Origin: Streptomyces sp. NBC_00353
Lineage (GTDB): Bacteria; Actinomycetota; Actinomycetes; Streptomycetales; Streptomycetaceae
Assembly: GCF_036108815.1 (NCBI RefSeq)
Contig: NZ_CP107985.1
Location: 868,001 to 932,000 of the forward strand
DNA length: 64,000 nt
Reading direction: 5' to 3'
Below, one piece after another: positions 17,248 to 26,188 of this stretch. Below the pieces are notes generated by a model. That model searched no databases. It was not told the origin of the DNA and was given only the letters and a program-made list of their open reading frames with translations. The position numbers and the translations under genes are program-made. Position 1 is the first letter of the stretch, and each line of letters starts with the position of its first letter.

Positions 17248-17634
17248 CCCACGGGCCATAGACGCCGTGTGACACCTCGCCCCAGGGCGTCACAAGGCGC
17301 CCGCGTCGCCTGCACCCTCTCCGCCAGTGACATCGGCGCTCCGCCTGGAGGCCGGCGGCCCGGCACTCGGGGCGGCGGGCGTTCGGCCTGCCGGCGGGCC
17401 GGACATCGAGACGACGGCGATGCGTGCGAGGACGAAGAGCACACCGCCGCCCAGGTATGCCACGCGATAGCCGCGCGGACAGCTCGGTGCCCGTCGGCAA
17501 CGGAGCTCAGACCGCCCCCTCAGCCAGGACCGGTGCGTAGCAACGTCGGCCGCAGCTCTCAAGGGCGGGTTCGCCGCGAAAGCCGCATGCGACGAACCGC
17601 GCCCACGCGGCAGGCGACCGGCGCTCGGACGCGC
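17248..17634. other. Gene-poor stretch, possible transporter tail on minus strand
   Basis: About 390 bases after the convergent azoreductase and MarR genes. A minus-strand frame (17290-17562) has one hydrophobic segment, YRVAYLGGGVLFVLARIAVV, like the last helix of an EmrB-type MFS exporter. That would fit a decayed partner of the MarR gene, but the similarity is too short to call. Confidence 0.3.
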
Positions 17635-18120
17635 TTACGCCTCAGCGCCTGCGGGATAGGCAAACCGGGTCAGCAGATCCGTCAGCCGCTCGGGCTCGCC
17701 GGGCCCCAGTTCGGCGACCAGACGCTCAGCGAGCGGCGCCGCCGCCACATGAGCTGCGTCGAAAAGCTCGAGGCCCTGAGGCGTGATTTCGACTGCCCGC
17801 ACCCGCCGATCCCCCGGAACGGTCTTGCGTACGGCCAGCCCCTTGCGCTCCAGGTCGTCCACGACCCGCATGATTCCCGCCTTGTCCGACCCCGTCGCCG
17901 CCACCAAGTCCCGCTGCACCGTGGGCCCGCGGTCGACCAGCACGATCAGCACAGCGAAATGCCGCAACTCGATACCGAGCGGTCGAAGCGCCTCCTCCAT
18001 CACCGCGGCCGCGTGCCAGTGTGCCCGGCGCAGCAGCAGGCCGAGAGCGAATGGCGAGGCATCCCCGGGGCGGTCGGTCACACGCGAGGCGGTGGTTCCG
18101 TGAGGAAAGTCGGTGGTCAT
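17635..18120 (-). CDS. MarR-family transcriptional regulator
   Basis: 161 residues. The winged helix is clear: LGIELRHFAVLIVLVDRGPT, then LVAATGSDKAGIMRVVDDLERKGLAVR (recognition helix) and the wing PGDRRVRAVEITPQGLELF with the usual DRR. MarR proteins bind as dimers to short palindromes and release on binding phenolics or on oxidation. A dyad lies 40 bases upstream of its start. No intact transporter or enzyme follows on the same strand; the azoreductase is convergent. Confidence 0.88.
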   Translation of the reverse strand: MTTDFPHGTTASRVTDRPGDASPFALGLLLRRAHWHAAAVMEEALRPLGIELRHFAVLIVLVDRGPTVQRDLVAATGSDKAGIMRVVDDLERKGLAVRKTVPGDRRVRAVEITPQGLELFDAAHVAAAPLAERLVAELGPGEPERLTDLLTRFAYPAGAEA

Positions 18121-18159
18121 GAGGCCACATTACAACCATCCACTCGTTCGATACGGTCT

Positions 18160-18175
18160 CATTTGAAACTAAATG
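18160..18175. promoter_or_regulatory. Probable MarR operator
   Basis: CATTT-6-AAATG inverted repeat (CATTTGAAACTAAATG) 40 bases upstream of the MarR start. AT-rich short dyads of this kind are typical autoregulatory MarR sites. Confidence 0.45.
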
Positions 18176-18182
18176 CGCTACG

Positions 18183-18555
18183 TCTCCTGCGACTCACGCC
18201 GGAAGGACCTACTCAAGACCGCGGGGTCGCGGTGGAGGTCTGCTTCCGGATCGCCAAGGCCGAGTGCGGCCCGGGCCACTGCCAGGTCAGGCTCTACCGG
18301 GCTTGGTATGGCGGCCATGTCCTATCTGACCACTGTCCCGGCCCAAGAAGCCGAAAGAGGGGAAGGGGATGCCGGGAACACAACCCCATTCCTCTCAGCG
18401 TTCCGGAGATCCGCCGGTTGATCGGGCACGGCATCGTCACACTCCACTGCCCCGGCAGCGAGCACTGCCTGCACTGGTCACGCTACCGACGTACCAGCCG
18501 GGCCCGAGCCCACAACGCCACTCCCAACTCCAAGGCCACACAACCCAGATGCTGT
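18183..18555 (+). pseudogene. IS701-family transposase C-terminal remnant
   Basis: The last 110 or so codons of an IS701-type transposase can be read across two frames. The first is GVAVEVCFRIAKAECG with QVRLYRAWYGG; the second, shifted, reads MAAMSYLTT and AEAERG-like text; the first resumes with IPLSVPEIRRLIGHGI and HWSRYRRTSRARAHN. The DDE core is missing. A long open frame that starts at 17269 and includes this region is fortuitous. Confidence 0.7.
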
Positions 18556-18616
18556 TGCAGTATGAGGAGGTCATCTCATATGCGCTGTTGGGTAGCCTGC
18601 GGTCGTGGGAATCGGA

Positions 18617-19303
18617 ATGAACACTGAAGGCTGGCTAGCAGACACGCGGACGTCCTACGACACCGTCGCCACCAGCTATGCGGAACAGGTACGCAACCTC
18701 CTGGATGAAACGCCTGAGGAGCGTGCGGTCCTGGCGCTGTTCGCCGACCTGGTGCGCACCAGCGGCGGGGGGCCGGTTGCGGACGTGGGATGCGGGCCGG
18801 GGAGGGTCACGGCTCACTTGCGTGAACTGGGCGTGGACGCGTTCGGGATCGACCTGTCGCCCGCGATGATCGAGGTGGCGCGGCGTGATCACCCCGGCCT
18901 ACGGTTCGAGGTCGGTTCCATGACGGACCTCGACCTCGCCGATGCTTCGATGGCTGGTCTGGTGGCCTGGTACTCGCTCATCCACGTCCCCGACGACGAG
19001 ATCGGCTCGGTCTTGAGGCATTTCCAGCGTGTGTTGCGGCCCGGTGGTCCGCTGCTACTCAGCTTCCACGTCGGTGATGAGTCGCGGCTGAAGACGCAGG
19101 GCTATGGCGGCCACCCGATGAAGGTGTACGTCCATCGTCGCCAGCCCTGCCAATTGACCGCATGGCTCAACGATGCCGGCTTCACCGTCGAGGCACACAG
19201 AACTCTCAGCTCAGCCGAGAGCACGCTCGGCGGAATCCTTCTCGCGCGTCGCCAGCCTGACACCCGGCAAAGAACCTCATCCGGCAAGAGGTCGCGCGGA
19301 TAG
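18617..19303 (+). CDS. Class I SAM-dependent methyltransferase
   Basis: 228 residues with a Rossmann-like fold. Motif I is VADVGCGPGRVTAHL (about residue 54), followed by the acidic FGIDLSPAMIEVAR loop, then VAWYSLIHVPDDEIGSVL and the post-motif LRPGGPLLLSFHVGD. Similar to methyltransferase domain 25 (UbiE-like) enzymes of small molecules; the substrate is unknown. The ATG at 18617 is preferred; an in-frame GTG lies 12 bases earlier. Flanked on both sides by transposase relics, so it may have moved with them. Confidence 0.85.
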   Translation: MNTEGWLADTRTSYDTVATSYAEQVRNLLDETPEERAVLALFADLVRTSGGGPVADVGCGPGRVTAHLRELGVDAFGIDLSPAMIEVARRDHPGLRFEVGSMTDLDLADASMAGLVAWYSLIHVPDDEIGSVLRHFQRVLRPGGPLLLSFHVGDESRLKTQGYGGHPMKVYVHRRQPCQLTAWLNDAGFTVEAHRTLSSAESTLGGILLARRQPDTRQRTSSGKRSRG

Positions 19304-19439
19304 GCACGCTGGAGGACCTCGGCTGCGGAACGGGCACAAGGCATAGCAAGCATGGAGTTTCGACGCTTTTGCCCGAGCGGCCGGTGTACCACCCGGACAA
19401 TCCTCTCGGCTGCCACCGCCGGCGCATCGGCGACCGGGC

Positions 19440-19699
19440 CACCTTCGAGCGGACACCACCCACGCTCTGCTCAGCGAACGCGGCCTGCACGGCCGCATCG
19501 CGTCCAACGGGGGGAAGACGCCCTTCAGGCCAGTCGGCGTTGGCACGTCGAACGCACCCACGCCTGGCAGTACGCCTTTCACCGTCTCGCCCGATGCTAC
19601 GAGCGTCGCATCACCGTCATCGATGCCTTCTTCGACCTCGCCGACACAATCGTCACTGTGCGCAGCCTGATCCGACGGTCCTGGACAACTCACCGCTGA
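19440..19699 (+). pseudogene. IS5-family transposase C-terminal remnant
   Basis: Two frames join to give the end of an IS5-type transposase. LLSERGLHGRIASNGGKTPF is followed after a shift by RRWHVERTHAWQYAFHRLAR and CYERRITVIDAFFDLADTI, ending IRRSWTTHR. The catalytic Glu region (WxVERTHAW) survives but the DDE Asp residues are lost. Confidence 0.75.
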
Positions 19700-19755
19700 G
19701 ACGAACGCCCGAACCACCGACCCTGACCACACGTCTACTGTGTCTGCGCGACCTC

Positions 19756-20334
19756 TTACCGCAGCGCGACGGCCGCGAGCACCCCCCGCGCAGCCGTCCC
19801 GTCCGGCCAGGTCCACCCGGCGACAAGACGAACGGACGGCCTCTGAGCAACCTCCGCCGGCCCCAGGACACGGTTGACCTGAACGTCAAACCCGTCGTCA
19901 GGCCCAGTTCCGTGCACGGTGACGGTCGGATCAGGAGTGTCGTTCTTGCTCTGATGCTGCGGCATCACCTCGCCGCGCAGGAGCGCGCGCAACTGCGCCA
20001 TAACCACCGGGTCATGGACGCCATCGTAGATCCACCGGGTACCGAGCACCCCGTGCTCAGACGTGCCGATCAACGCCTCGCCGGGGACGCCCTCCAGCGC
20101 CGCACCGCGGTAGCCCATCGGTACCAGATACGCCACCGGCTCCTGCGCGGTGTCGTCCACCACGACCATGAACTCGATCCCGACCGCGCCCTCCGGATCG
20201 TCCAGACGGAAACCACCGGCTTTGACCAGTTCCGGCGCTTCTGCCTCGCCCACGTACCAGCTCTGCTTCGGCAGCCAGCCGGTGAGCAGTTCCAGCTTGG
20301 TCGGCGTCATTGTGGTGCGATGGATGGTGGCCAT
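19756..20334 (-). CDS. Maltokinase N-terminal cap-like domain protein
   Basis: 192 residues. The sequence begins MATIHRTTMTPTKLELLTGW and continues LPKQSWYVG and GIEFMVVVDDTAQEPVAYLV, then YRGAALEGVPG. This matches the N-terminal cap domain that precedes the kinase lobes in maltokinases and trehalose synthase-maltokinase fusions, here on its own. Stand-alone copies are common in Streptomyces, but their role is not known. The start is set by GAGGG 7 bases before the ATG. No glycogen or trehalose genes are nearby. Confidence 0.72.
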   Translation of the reverse strand: MATIHRTTMTPTKLELLTGWLPKQSWYVGEAEAPELVKAGGFRLDDPEGAVGIEFMVVVDDTAQEPVAYLVPMGYRGAALEGVPGEALIGTSEHGVLGTRWIYDGVHDPVVMAQLRALLRGEVMPQHQSKNDTPDPTVTVHGTGPDDGFDVQVNRVLGPAEVAQRPSVRLVAGWTWPDGTAARGVLAAVALR

Positions 20335-20947
20335 GCGAGGTCCCTCACGCGTAGGTCTGGGCCCGTCCTCCAACGGGATGTGATCGAACCTATAGGACAC
20401 GGCCGTGTTTCCCGAGCGGCAGCGAGTGGCCTCGCAGACCTCCCCGTCGCCGTCCTTGTGGCTTTTGACAGCCACGTCCCCGACCTGTGGGAACTCTGGT
20501 TCTCCGATCCCATCCCCGCCAGATCACGGAGGCAGATCAGAGTGCAGGCCAGCTGGAACATGGCCTGCCCCCGGCCGGAGCGCCGGCTGGCGAGCGCTGC
20601 CAGAGGCCGTCACCCCTCGGCAGCCCACCCCGGGACCGTCGGCAGCACCTTCTCGGCTACACGAAGCAGCACCGCGTCGTCCGGCACCCCACCGTCCGCG
20701 CGCCACAGGACCACCTCGAAGGAGCCGCCGCTGTCCCTTGCATCCCGGGCCACGGTGAGGGCGCGGGCCGGGACGCCGGGACCGCTGTCGGTGTCGCTCC
20801 CGTCGAGGCGGAAGCTGATGAAGAACAGTTACGGGTCGTGTCCGCGTGTGCGCGTTGCGGGCGGGGGGCGGGGGGCGGGGGATGGTCAGCAACTGCTTGG
20901 CGTTGTTTTGGCCGGAAGCTACGGATGGGGCTTCTCGGTGTGGTCGG
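20335..20947. other. Gene-poor stretch with IS5 tail and G-rich run
   Basis: About 610 bases. On the minus strand MFQLACTLICLRDLAG (about 20510-20561) looks like the very end of an IS5 transposase. A 60-codon minus-strand frame (about 20615-20830, FRLDGSDTDSG then SFEVVLWRADGG) is coding-like but unrecognised and lacks a start. A run of four G-tracts (20859-20883) could form a quadruplex. Confidence 0.4.
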
Positions 20948-23545
20948 TCAAGGCAGGATCTCGATGTACCCGTCGGTTCCGTGCACGCGGATCCGCTGCC
21001 CGTCCCGGATCAGCCGGGTGGCCTGCTCCACGCCCACGACGGCCGGCAAGCCGTACTCCCGGGCGATCACTGCGCCATGGGTCATCAGGCCGCCCACCTC
21101 CGTCACCAGGCCCGCGATTCCGACGAACAGCGGCGACCAGCTGGGGTCCGTGAAGGTCGTGACCAGGATGTCGCCCGCTTCGAGATCGGCCTCCGCGATG
21201 TCAAGGATGACGCGGGCCCTTCCCTCGATGGTCCCGGCGGAAACCGGTAGGCCGATCAGAGCGCCGGCCGGCACATCGTCGCGCCGGTACGCCCCGGTGA
21301 CGGCCTCACCATCCGATGTGAGCACCCGGGGCGGTGTGAGCGCGTGGTACGACCGGAACGCGTCCTTGCGCTGCTGGATGAGCTGGTTATCCACCTGGTT
21401 CGAGCGCACGACGTCGTGGAACTCCTGGAACGTGAGGTAGAAGATGTCCTCCTTCTCAGGAAGCACATTGGCCTGCACGAGGCGCTCGGCCTCCTCCAGC
21501 AGGGCCTGCTTGTAGACGAAGGAGCGGCTGACGATGCCGTACTTCGGGTACTCCCGGTACCCGATGAAGGTTCTGACCCGGTCGATCATCCGCTTGGCCT
21601 CGTCGGCTTTCTGGTCTCCGTCCGGCAGGGCCCGCAAGCGTGACAGCACGTCCTGTTCCTTCTTCTGTGCCTTCTGCTGTCCCTGCTCGAAGCGCCGCTC
21701 GGCGGCGCCCGGCTCGAAGTTCCTGACGTTGTCGAGGATCACGGGCACGAGCGTGGTGGGGCGCTCGCGCCAACGTGGCCTCGTGATGTCGATCTCGCCG
21801 ACGCAGCGCATGCCGTACCGGTCGAGGTAGGCCTCTATGGCGTCGCGCGCTTCGGTCCCGCCCGCGAGCTTCGCCAGCTCGTCCAGAAAGCCCTCGTCCT
21901 CGACGCCCTGCAGGAACGCCACCACCTCCGGCTGCGGGCGGATCACGTCGGCGACGTCGAGCAGCGCCAGTCCCATCTCCGACGTGACGTTGTCGGGGGC
22001 GGACAGCGTTAGCGTGTCAGCCGCGTTCTTCTCGCCCAGCCACTCCTGCAGCTTGTCGTTGAGCCACCACGTGGCCTCCATCCCCGCCATGATCGCCTGT
22101 AGGTTCAGCGGATCACTGAGGACTCGCTTGTGCTCCTCGAAGGCCTCCAGCAGGAAGTCGAACAGCGCCGGTCCGGTCTTCGTCCGGATGCCGCGCTCCA
22201 GGGTGGCGATGGACACCTGGCTGCGCTCGATCAGCTCGGTGACGATGGCCGGATCGACCTCGACCGGGGCGGACGCGCCGCTGGCCGGCGGCCCGCCGGG
22301 ACTCGTGTCCGGGAGCGACGGGACGAAATCGTCGCGGTCGAGGACGGTCTCCAGAGCGTCCCTGATCAGCGGATCGCCTCTCCCCATGACGTCCAGGAGG
22401 CCGGCGCGGCTCGCGGGCGAGGCCAGGCGCCGGGTGACATCGACGAACAGCCTCCCGCCGGCCTCGTGCATCGGCACCATGGCCGTCAGCTGCCACACGG
22501 AGAGCCCCAGGGGCTTCATGGGGTCGGTCATCATCTTCCCATGACCAACGGAGACGTAGACGTGATTCTCCTGGTCGCCGGTCTCGGGGATGGGGAACAG
22601 CGTCGTGATCGGCCGGCTCTGAACGATCTGGAAGCCATCATCGGCCAGGCACCATTCGATGTCCTGCGGGCGGCCGAAGTGCGCTTCGATCCGCCGTCCG
22701 AGCTGCACCAGCCGCACGACCTGCGCATCCGTCAGTGCCGGCTGCTCCTGCCGCTGCGAGTCGATCGCCACTTCCTGCGTACCGCCGGCCGGCAGGGCCT
22801 GAACGGCACGTTGTTTGGCGGCGATCGCCTTGGCGACGAGTTCACCGTGTCGCACCTTGAAGACGTCCGGGTTCACCAGGCCGGAGACCAGGGCCTCGCC
22901 GAGGCCGAAACCGGCGTCCACGGTGGCGACTTTCCGGTTGCCCGTGACGGGGTCGGCCGTGAACAGGATGCCGGCCGCATGCGGGAAGACCATCTGCTGC
23001 ACGACCACGGCCATGTGGACCGTACGGTGGTCGATGCCGTTCCCCTGGCGGTAAATCACGGCCCGCTCGGTGAACAACGAGGCCCAGCACCGGCTGACGT
23101 GCTGGAGGATCGCCGCCGGCCCCACGACGTTCAAATACGTGTCCTGCTGGCCGGCGAAGGAGGTCGTCGGCAGGTCCTCTGCCGTCGCGCTGGAGCGGAC
23201 GGCGTAGGCGGCTTGCTCGCCGAGCTGGGCGAGCGCGCGGGTGATCCCCGCCGCGACATCGCCCGGGATGGCAATCCCTTCGATGGTCCGGCGAATCTGC
23301 GCGCTGAGCGTGCGGATCGCCTCCCGGTCGTCCGGGTTCAGACGCGACAGCTGATCGAGCCGGTCGTCGATCGACGGCGCTTCCGCCATGATCCGCCGGA
23401 AGGCGTCCGTCGTCACGCAGAAGCCGGCCGGCACGCCAACGCCTTCGATCCGCGACAGCGCGCCCAGGTGAGCGCCCTTGCCGCCGACAACCGCGACCTG
23501 CGTCTCGTCAACCTCTTGAAGATCCCACACGTACTGCTCGATCAC
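20948..23545 (-). CDS. rph: Rifamycin-inactivating phosphotransferase
   Basis: 865 residues, the full length of the family. It transfers the beta phosphate of ATP to the C21 hydroxyl of rifamycins in the cytoplasm. The order is an ATP-grasp domain (VVGGKGAHLGALSRI, YAVRSSATAEDLPTTSFAGQ, DIEWCLADDGFQIVQSRPIT), a rifamycin-binding domain (about residues 325-750), and a PEP-synthase-like swivelling domain with the catalytic His in GGLMTHGAVIAREYG (about 823). GTG 23545 is chosen because GGAGG lies 7 bases upstream and the family starts VIEQYVWDL. The residues needed for activity look intact. A rifamycin-associated element lies 315 bases upstream. Confidence 0.95.
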   Translation of the reverse strand: MIEQYVWDLQEVDETQVAVVGGKGAHLGALSRIEGVGVPAGFCVTTDAFRRIMAEAPSIDDRLDQLSRLNPDDREAIRTLSAQIRRTIEGIAIPGDVAAGITRALAQLGEQAAYAVRSSATAEDLPTTSFAGQQDTYLNVVGPAAILQHVSRCWASLFTERAVIYRQGNGIDHRTVHMAVVVQQMVFPHAAGILFTADPVTGNRKVATVDAGFGLGEALVSGLVNPDVFKVRHGELVAKAIAAKQRAVQALPAGGTQEVAIDSQRQEQPALTDAQVVRLVQLGRRIEAHFGRPQDIEWCLADDGFQIVQSRPITTLFPIPETGDQENHVYVSVGHGKMMTDPMKPLGLSVWQLTAMVPMHEAGGRLFVDVTRRLASPASRAGLLDVMGRGDPLIRDALETVLDRDDFVPSLPDTSPGGPPASGASAPVEVDPAIVTELIERSQVSIATLERGIRTKTGPALFDFLLEAFEEHKRVLSDPLNLQAIMAGMEATWWLNDKLQEWLGEKNAADTLTLSAPDNVTSEMGLALLDVADVIRPQPEVVAFLQGVEDEGFLDELAKLAGGTEARDAIEAYLDRYGMRCVGEIDITRPRWRERPTTLVPVILDNVRNFEPGAAERRFEQGQQKAQKKEQDVLSRLRALPDGDQKADEAKRMIDRVRTFIGYREYPKYGIVSRSFVYKQALLEEAERLVQANVLPEKEDIFYLTFQEFHDVVRSNQVDNQLIQQRKDAFRSYHALTPPRVLTSDGEAVTGAYRRDDVPAGALIGLPVSAGTIEGRARVILDIAEADLEAGDILVTTFTDPSWSPLFVGIAGLVTEVGGLMTHGAVIAREYGLPAVVGVEQATRLIRDGQRIRVHGTDGYIEILP

Positions 23546-23802
23546 CGCGATACCTCCGAGGCAGTCGTGTCCCGCTGCACTGCACTGGCCGATCGAATCA
23601 CCGGCGCCTCCAGCTCTGTCGAACCTCTTGTCAGGCACGTCGTCGTCTCTGGCTGCCCTCCGTCAGAAGAGTCGGCCGACCGCTCATCCCGGTCGCGCGG
23701 CGCGCACACCCGCACCACCGCCCCGAGCGCTCGCGACCGCACTGCCGGTCCCACCACTGATTCGACGTCACCGCGTCCCCCATACGTCGACAACACACGC
23801 AC
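23542..23802 (-). pseudogene. Rifamycin-type glycosyltransferase, decayed N terminus
   Basis: The frame opens with a good ribosome site (a run of six G, 7 bases upstream) and GTG, and reads MRVLSTYGGRGDVESVVGPA then VRSRALGAVVRVCAP. This is the nucleotide-sugar glycosyltransferase start (GT1/UGT type) found in rifampin glycosyltransferases. Similarity stops after about 37 residues; the rest is unrelated and ends in the rph start. The gene has therefore lost over 90 percent of its length. It sits directly downstream of the rifamycin-associated element, so the promoter that drove it now serves rph. Confidence 0.65.
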
Positions 23803-23859
23803 GTCGTGCCCCCCTTTCCGCAGGTTGTGGCCTCGGCCGACGATTTTGCGCCACCACCC

Positions 23860-23878
23860 GGGTCTTGCCGCAAGCCCC
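23860..23878 (-). promoter_or_regulatory. Rifamycin-associated element (RAE)
   Basis: On the minus strand the 19 bases read GGGGCTTGCGGCAAGACCC. The published RAE, an inverted repeat upstream of rifamycin-inducible resistance genes in actinomycetes, is as I recall GGGGCTTGCGGCAAGGCCC, so this copy differs at one base in the right arm. It lies 58 bases before the glycosyltransferase relic start and 315 bases before rph. Confidence 0.8.
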
Positions 23879-24229
23879 CCAGTGCGCTATACGTTAAGAG
23901 TGGCCGGGAGAGAGATCTCTCTGCCTTTGCCTTTTGCCGTCCGCTGGAACTGACAAGCTTCTCGCGAAGCGGCGGCGCGCCGCGTAAAGCAGTACGCGTC
24001 GGCGGCCCAGGCGGGTGTCCCATCGGCCTACGAATGCAGCCGCGGAACCAAAAGTCCTGTCCCTTGTCGGCGAGGCCCGAACGCCGTCGAGCGCGTCGCC
24101 ATCTCCCCGAGGTCGTCGGGCCACGTGAGTGCTGGGCCGCGCTCGCCAAACGGACGCTTGACGGTCGCCGTAGCTCAAATCGGCCGGCACCGAAGTGAAC
24201 GGCACCACCGGCCGTCTCCCGCCTCATCG

Positions 24230-24487
24230 ACATTTGGCCCCGGCTGGTCCGAAGGCTGAACGCAATCCGGTCAGCACGGGCCGAAGTCCGTGAAGGCGTC
24301 TGGAAGTTGGTCGGATTCTCGTCGCCGGACACCGCAGGGCAGGTGATCGTGGATTCGCACGGTACCGACGGCCTGCGGCTCACCGCGTTCGCCACCAACA
24401 CAACCGGCGTCCCCATCGCCGCACTCGAACTGCGGCGCCGCCAGCGGGCACGCACCGAGGACCGCAGCACCAAGCGATGTGCGGCGT
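24230..24487 (+). pseudogene. IS1380-family transposase remnant with internal deletion
   Basis: One frame joins two distant parts of an IS1380-type transposase. VWKLVGFSSPDTAGQVIVD comes from the N-terminal third; DGLRLTAFATNTTGVPIAAL and ELRRRQRARTEDR come from the C-terminal part. The catalytic DDE centre between them has been deleted without breaking the frame. Truncated again at 24487. Confidence 0.7.
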
Positions 24488-24562
24488 AGAGACGAGAAGG
24501 CGACGCCGCACAGGCGAAAGGGGTTTGCCGACTTGGATGTCGCGTGGGTAGCGTCGCCATCT

Positions 24563-25096
24563 ATGCCCCCGACTCTGCGCACCGAGCGACTACTCCTGGA
24601 GCCATACATCTCCGAGGACGAAGAGGGCTTCGTCGCTCTGTTCCAGGACACCAGAGTGTCGAAGTGGATGGGTGACGGCACTGCTTCCGAAGCAGCAGAC
24701 CGGGCCCTGTTCGGGCGCATCTTCACGAAGGTCTATGCCCAGGACCTGTTCGATGTCTGGGCAGTTCGTCGCGACGGGCTCCTGGTCGGGCATGCCGAGA
24801 TCAAGCCGAACGACGTCGTCGGAGGCCACGAGATCATCTATGCTCTGGCGCCGACGGCATGGGGGGCCGGCCTGGGGACCGAGTTGGCCGAGGCGATCGT
24901 CACCTATGGCTTCGACGCCCTCAAACTGACCAGGGTGTACGCCACTGTGGACCCAGCGAACGTGGCCTCACTGGCCCTGCTGGACGGAATCGGTTTCGAG
25001 CATGTCCGGGACATAAAAGAGGATGACGGCAGCACCACCCACGTGTTGGCCCGCCGTCTGACTGAAACAGCGTTTGAGATCTCGCATTGTGACTGA
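24563..25096 (+). CDS. GNAT-family N-acetyltransferase (RimJ/RimL-like)
   Basis: 177 residues. It starts PPTLRTERLLLEPYISEDEE as in ribosomal-protein-type acetyltransferases. The acetyl-CoA loop is APTAWGAGLGTELAEAIVTY (Q/RxxGxG-like, about residues 93-112) and the C-terminal helix SLALLDGIGFEHV is intact. Substrate unknown. A second, damaged copy is at 55.6 kb on the minus strand, and the similarity includes bases upstream of the start (AWVAS), showing that a larger DNA piece was duplicated. It ends in a hairpin shared with the convergent gene. Confidence 0.88.
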   Translation: MPPTLRTERLLLEPYISEDEEGFVALFQDTRVSKWMGDGTASEAADRALFGRIFTKVYAQDLFDVWAVRRDGLLVGHAEIKPNDVVGGHEIIYALAPTAWGAGLGTELAEAIVTYGFDALKLTRVYATVDPANVASLALLDGIGFEHVRDIKEDDGSTTHVLARRLTETAFEISHCD

Positions 25097-25135
25097 GCGC
25101 TCCAGTTGGCCCGCTTGCCAACTGAATTGCTCAGT
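25092..25135. terminator. Bidirectional hairpin between convergent genes
   Basis: Nested stems: outer ACTGAGC (25092-25098) with GCTCAGT (25129-25135), inner CAGTTGGC (25103-25110) with GCCAACTG (25117-25124). Lies between the GNAT gene and the minus-strand hypothetical gene. Confidence 0.65.
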
Positions 25136-25165
25136 AGTCGATCCGGTGAGAGCCGGTCGGCATCA

Positions 25166-25555
25166 TCACTGCGTGGACGCCCAATCTGACGAAGCTCGGG
25201 CCACTTCCACGTCGTACTGATCGGCGTCGAAGTGAAATGTCCGGGGCCGCGCTTCGCTGCCGGGCACCTGCCAGTCGGACCACTCCACAATGCACCCCTG
25301 CCGCTGCACGAACACCGAGAGGAAGCCGCAACATCCGCCCGTGCACGCGGGCTCCCCCAACACGACGCCTCGCCGCTCTCCGGTCGCCCACAGCCGGCTG
25401 CGACCGTTGGCGGGCAGAGCCTCTTCCGCAAACGGGCCACGGCCTCCCTCGCCGACAGCCTCTGCCACCACATCCTCGCCATCGATCCACAACTGCAACT
25501 GGGCAGCCCACCGGATTTTTGGTGGCAACACCCTGACCTCAAGCCGGTTGAACAT
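25166..25555 (-). CDS. Conserved hypothetical protein, C terminus probably shortened
   Basis: 129 residues of a Streptomyces family with a beta-rich core. Blocks are EVRVLPPKIRWAAQLQLWID, GEDVVAEAVGEGGRGPFAEE, and GEPACTGGCCGFLSVFVQR with four Cys in CTGGCC and nearby. The family usually runs on after FDADQYDVEVARA with a charged helix; here the end WASTQ is abrupt, so a small 3' frameshift is likely. Function unknown. Next to an immunity-like gene on the other strand. Confidence 0.6.
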   Translation of the reverse strand: MFNRLEVRVLPPKIRWAAQLQLWIDGEDVVAEAVGEGGRGPFAEEALPANGRSRLWATGERRGVVLGEPACTGGCCGFLSVFVQRQGCIVEWSDWQVPGSEARPRTFHFDADQYDVEVARASSDWASTQ

Positions 25556-25676
25556 CCGTTCACCCTATGGGAGGGCCAGCCGCCGCAGGCCAACTCGGAC
25601 TCTCGGTCGGACCAACCCGCTCGCTCACGGGCCAACTGCAGCGCTCAGTCACACGCATTTACGAGAGAATCGCCTC

Positions 25677-26084
25677 GTGACTGTATCTATCGACCGTAGT
25701 CGGTCCCTCGAGGAGCTTGAGCGTGATCGCTGGCAGGCGCCCCCACCCGACGCCACCCGTCTCATTGCGACGGCGCATGCCTTGCGGAGCCGGCCGGTCG
25801 GGGCTCTGACCGTTGAGGACCTGCGCCTGCTGATCGGGCAGGGCATTGGGCTGCCCGTGCTTCTTCCGCTCGCGGTGGAGGTGCTTCGTGACAACCCGCT
25901 GGCCGAAGGCCACATGTACGAGGGCGACCTGCTGCGCGCGGTCCTGACCAGGCCCTCAGCGGTCTGGAGCGCTCATCCGGAGCTTGCAAGGCAACTGACC
26001 TTCATCGTCGGCAGCCTCTCCGACCTCTCGCCAGAGCTGCGAAGCGAGGTCGAGCGGTTCGTAGGCGCCGTCCAGAATTCCTGA
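25677..26084 (+). CDS. Orphan CdiI-type contact-inhibition immunity protein
   Basis: 135 residues, all-helical and acidic. The sequence RSRSLEELERDRW, RPVGALTVEDLRLLIGQGIG and LPLAVEVLRDNPLAEG fits the CdiI_3 family of contact-dependent growth inhibition immunity proteins, which is common in Streptomyces. No matching toxin or large adhesin is in the window, so it is an orphan. The GTG at 25677 follows GAGAGAA at good spacing and agrees with the family start. The similarity is to a family named for its context; actual immunity function here is inferred. Confidence 0.72.
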   Translation: MTVSIDRSRSLEELERDRWQAPPPDATRLIATAHALRSRPVGALTVEDLRLLIGQGIGLPVLLPLAVEVLRDNPLAEGHMYEGDLLRAVLTRPSAVWSAHPELARQLTFIVGSLSDLSPELRSEVERFVGAVQNS

Positions 26085-26169
26085 CGCGTTGCAGTGCCTG
26101 TCGTCTACTACGGGGCTGTCCACCGAGGGCGCCGTGGCCCTGGCCGTTCGGCCGGGCAACCTCGGGTTA

Positions 26170-26188
26170 CTGATCGTTTCAGAATGAG
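26170..26188 (+). repeat. Left terminal inverted repeat of the IS427-type element
   Basis: CTGATCGTTTCAGAATGAG, identical in inverse to 27765-27783. The transposase stop codon (26179-26181) falls inside it. Confidence 0.85.

Noticed and set aside
15769..17259. 496-codon minus-strand frame fused to the nitroreductase
   Set aside because: The upstream 270 codons are the complement of the azoreductase gene; the nitroreductase starts at 16437.
17269..18627. 452-codon plus-strand open frame
   Set aside because: Runs over the MarR gene and the IS701 remnant; only the last part has protein similarity, so it is a chance frame of GC-rich DNA.
20859..20883. Four G-tracts downstream of rph as a regulatory quadruplex
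   Set aside because: Sequence fits a quadruplex, but such runs are common in high-GC DNA and nothing links it to control of rph.
23909..23922. Perfect palindrome AGAGAGATCTCTCT upstream of the RAE
   Set aside because: Low-complexity symmetry of a GA run; no conserved position relative to a promoter.
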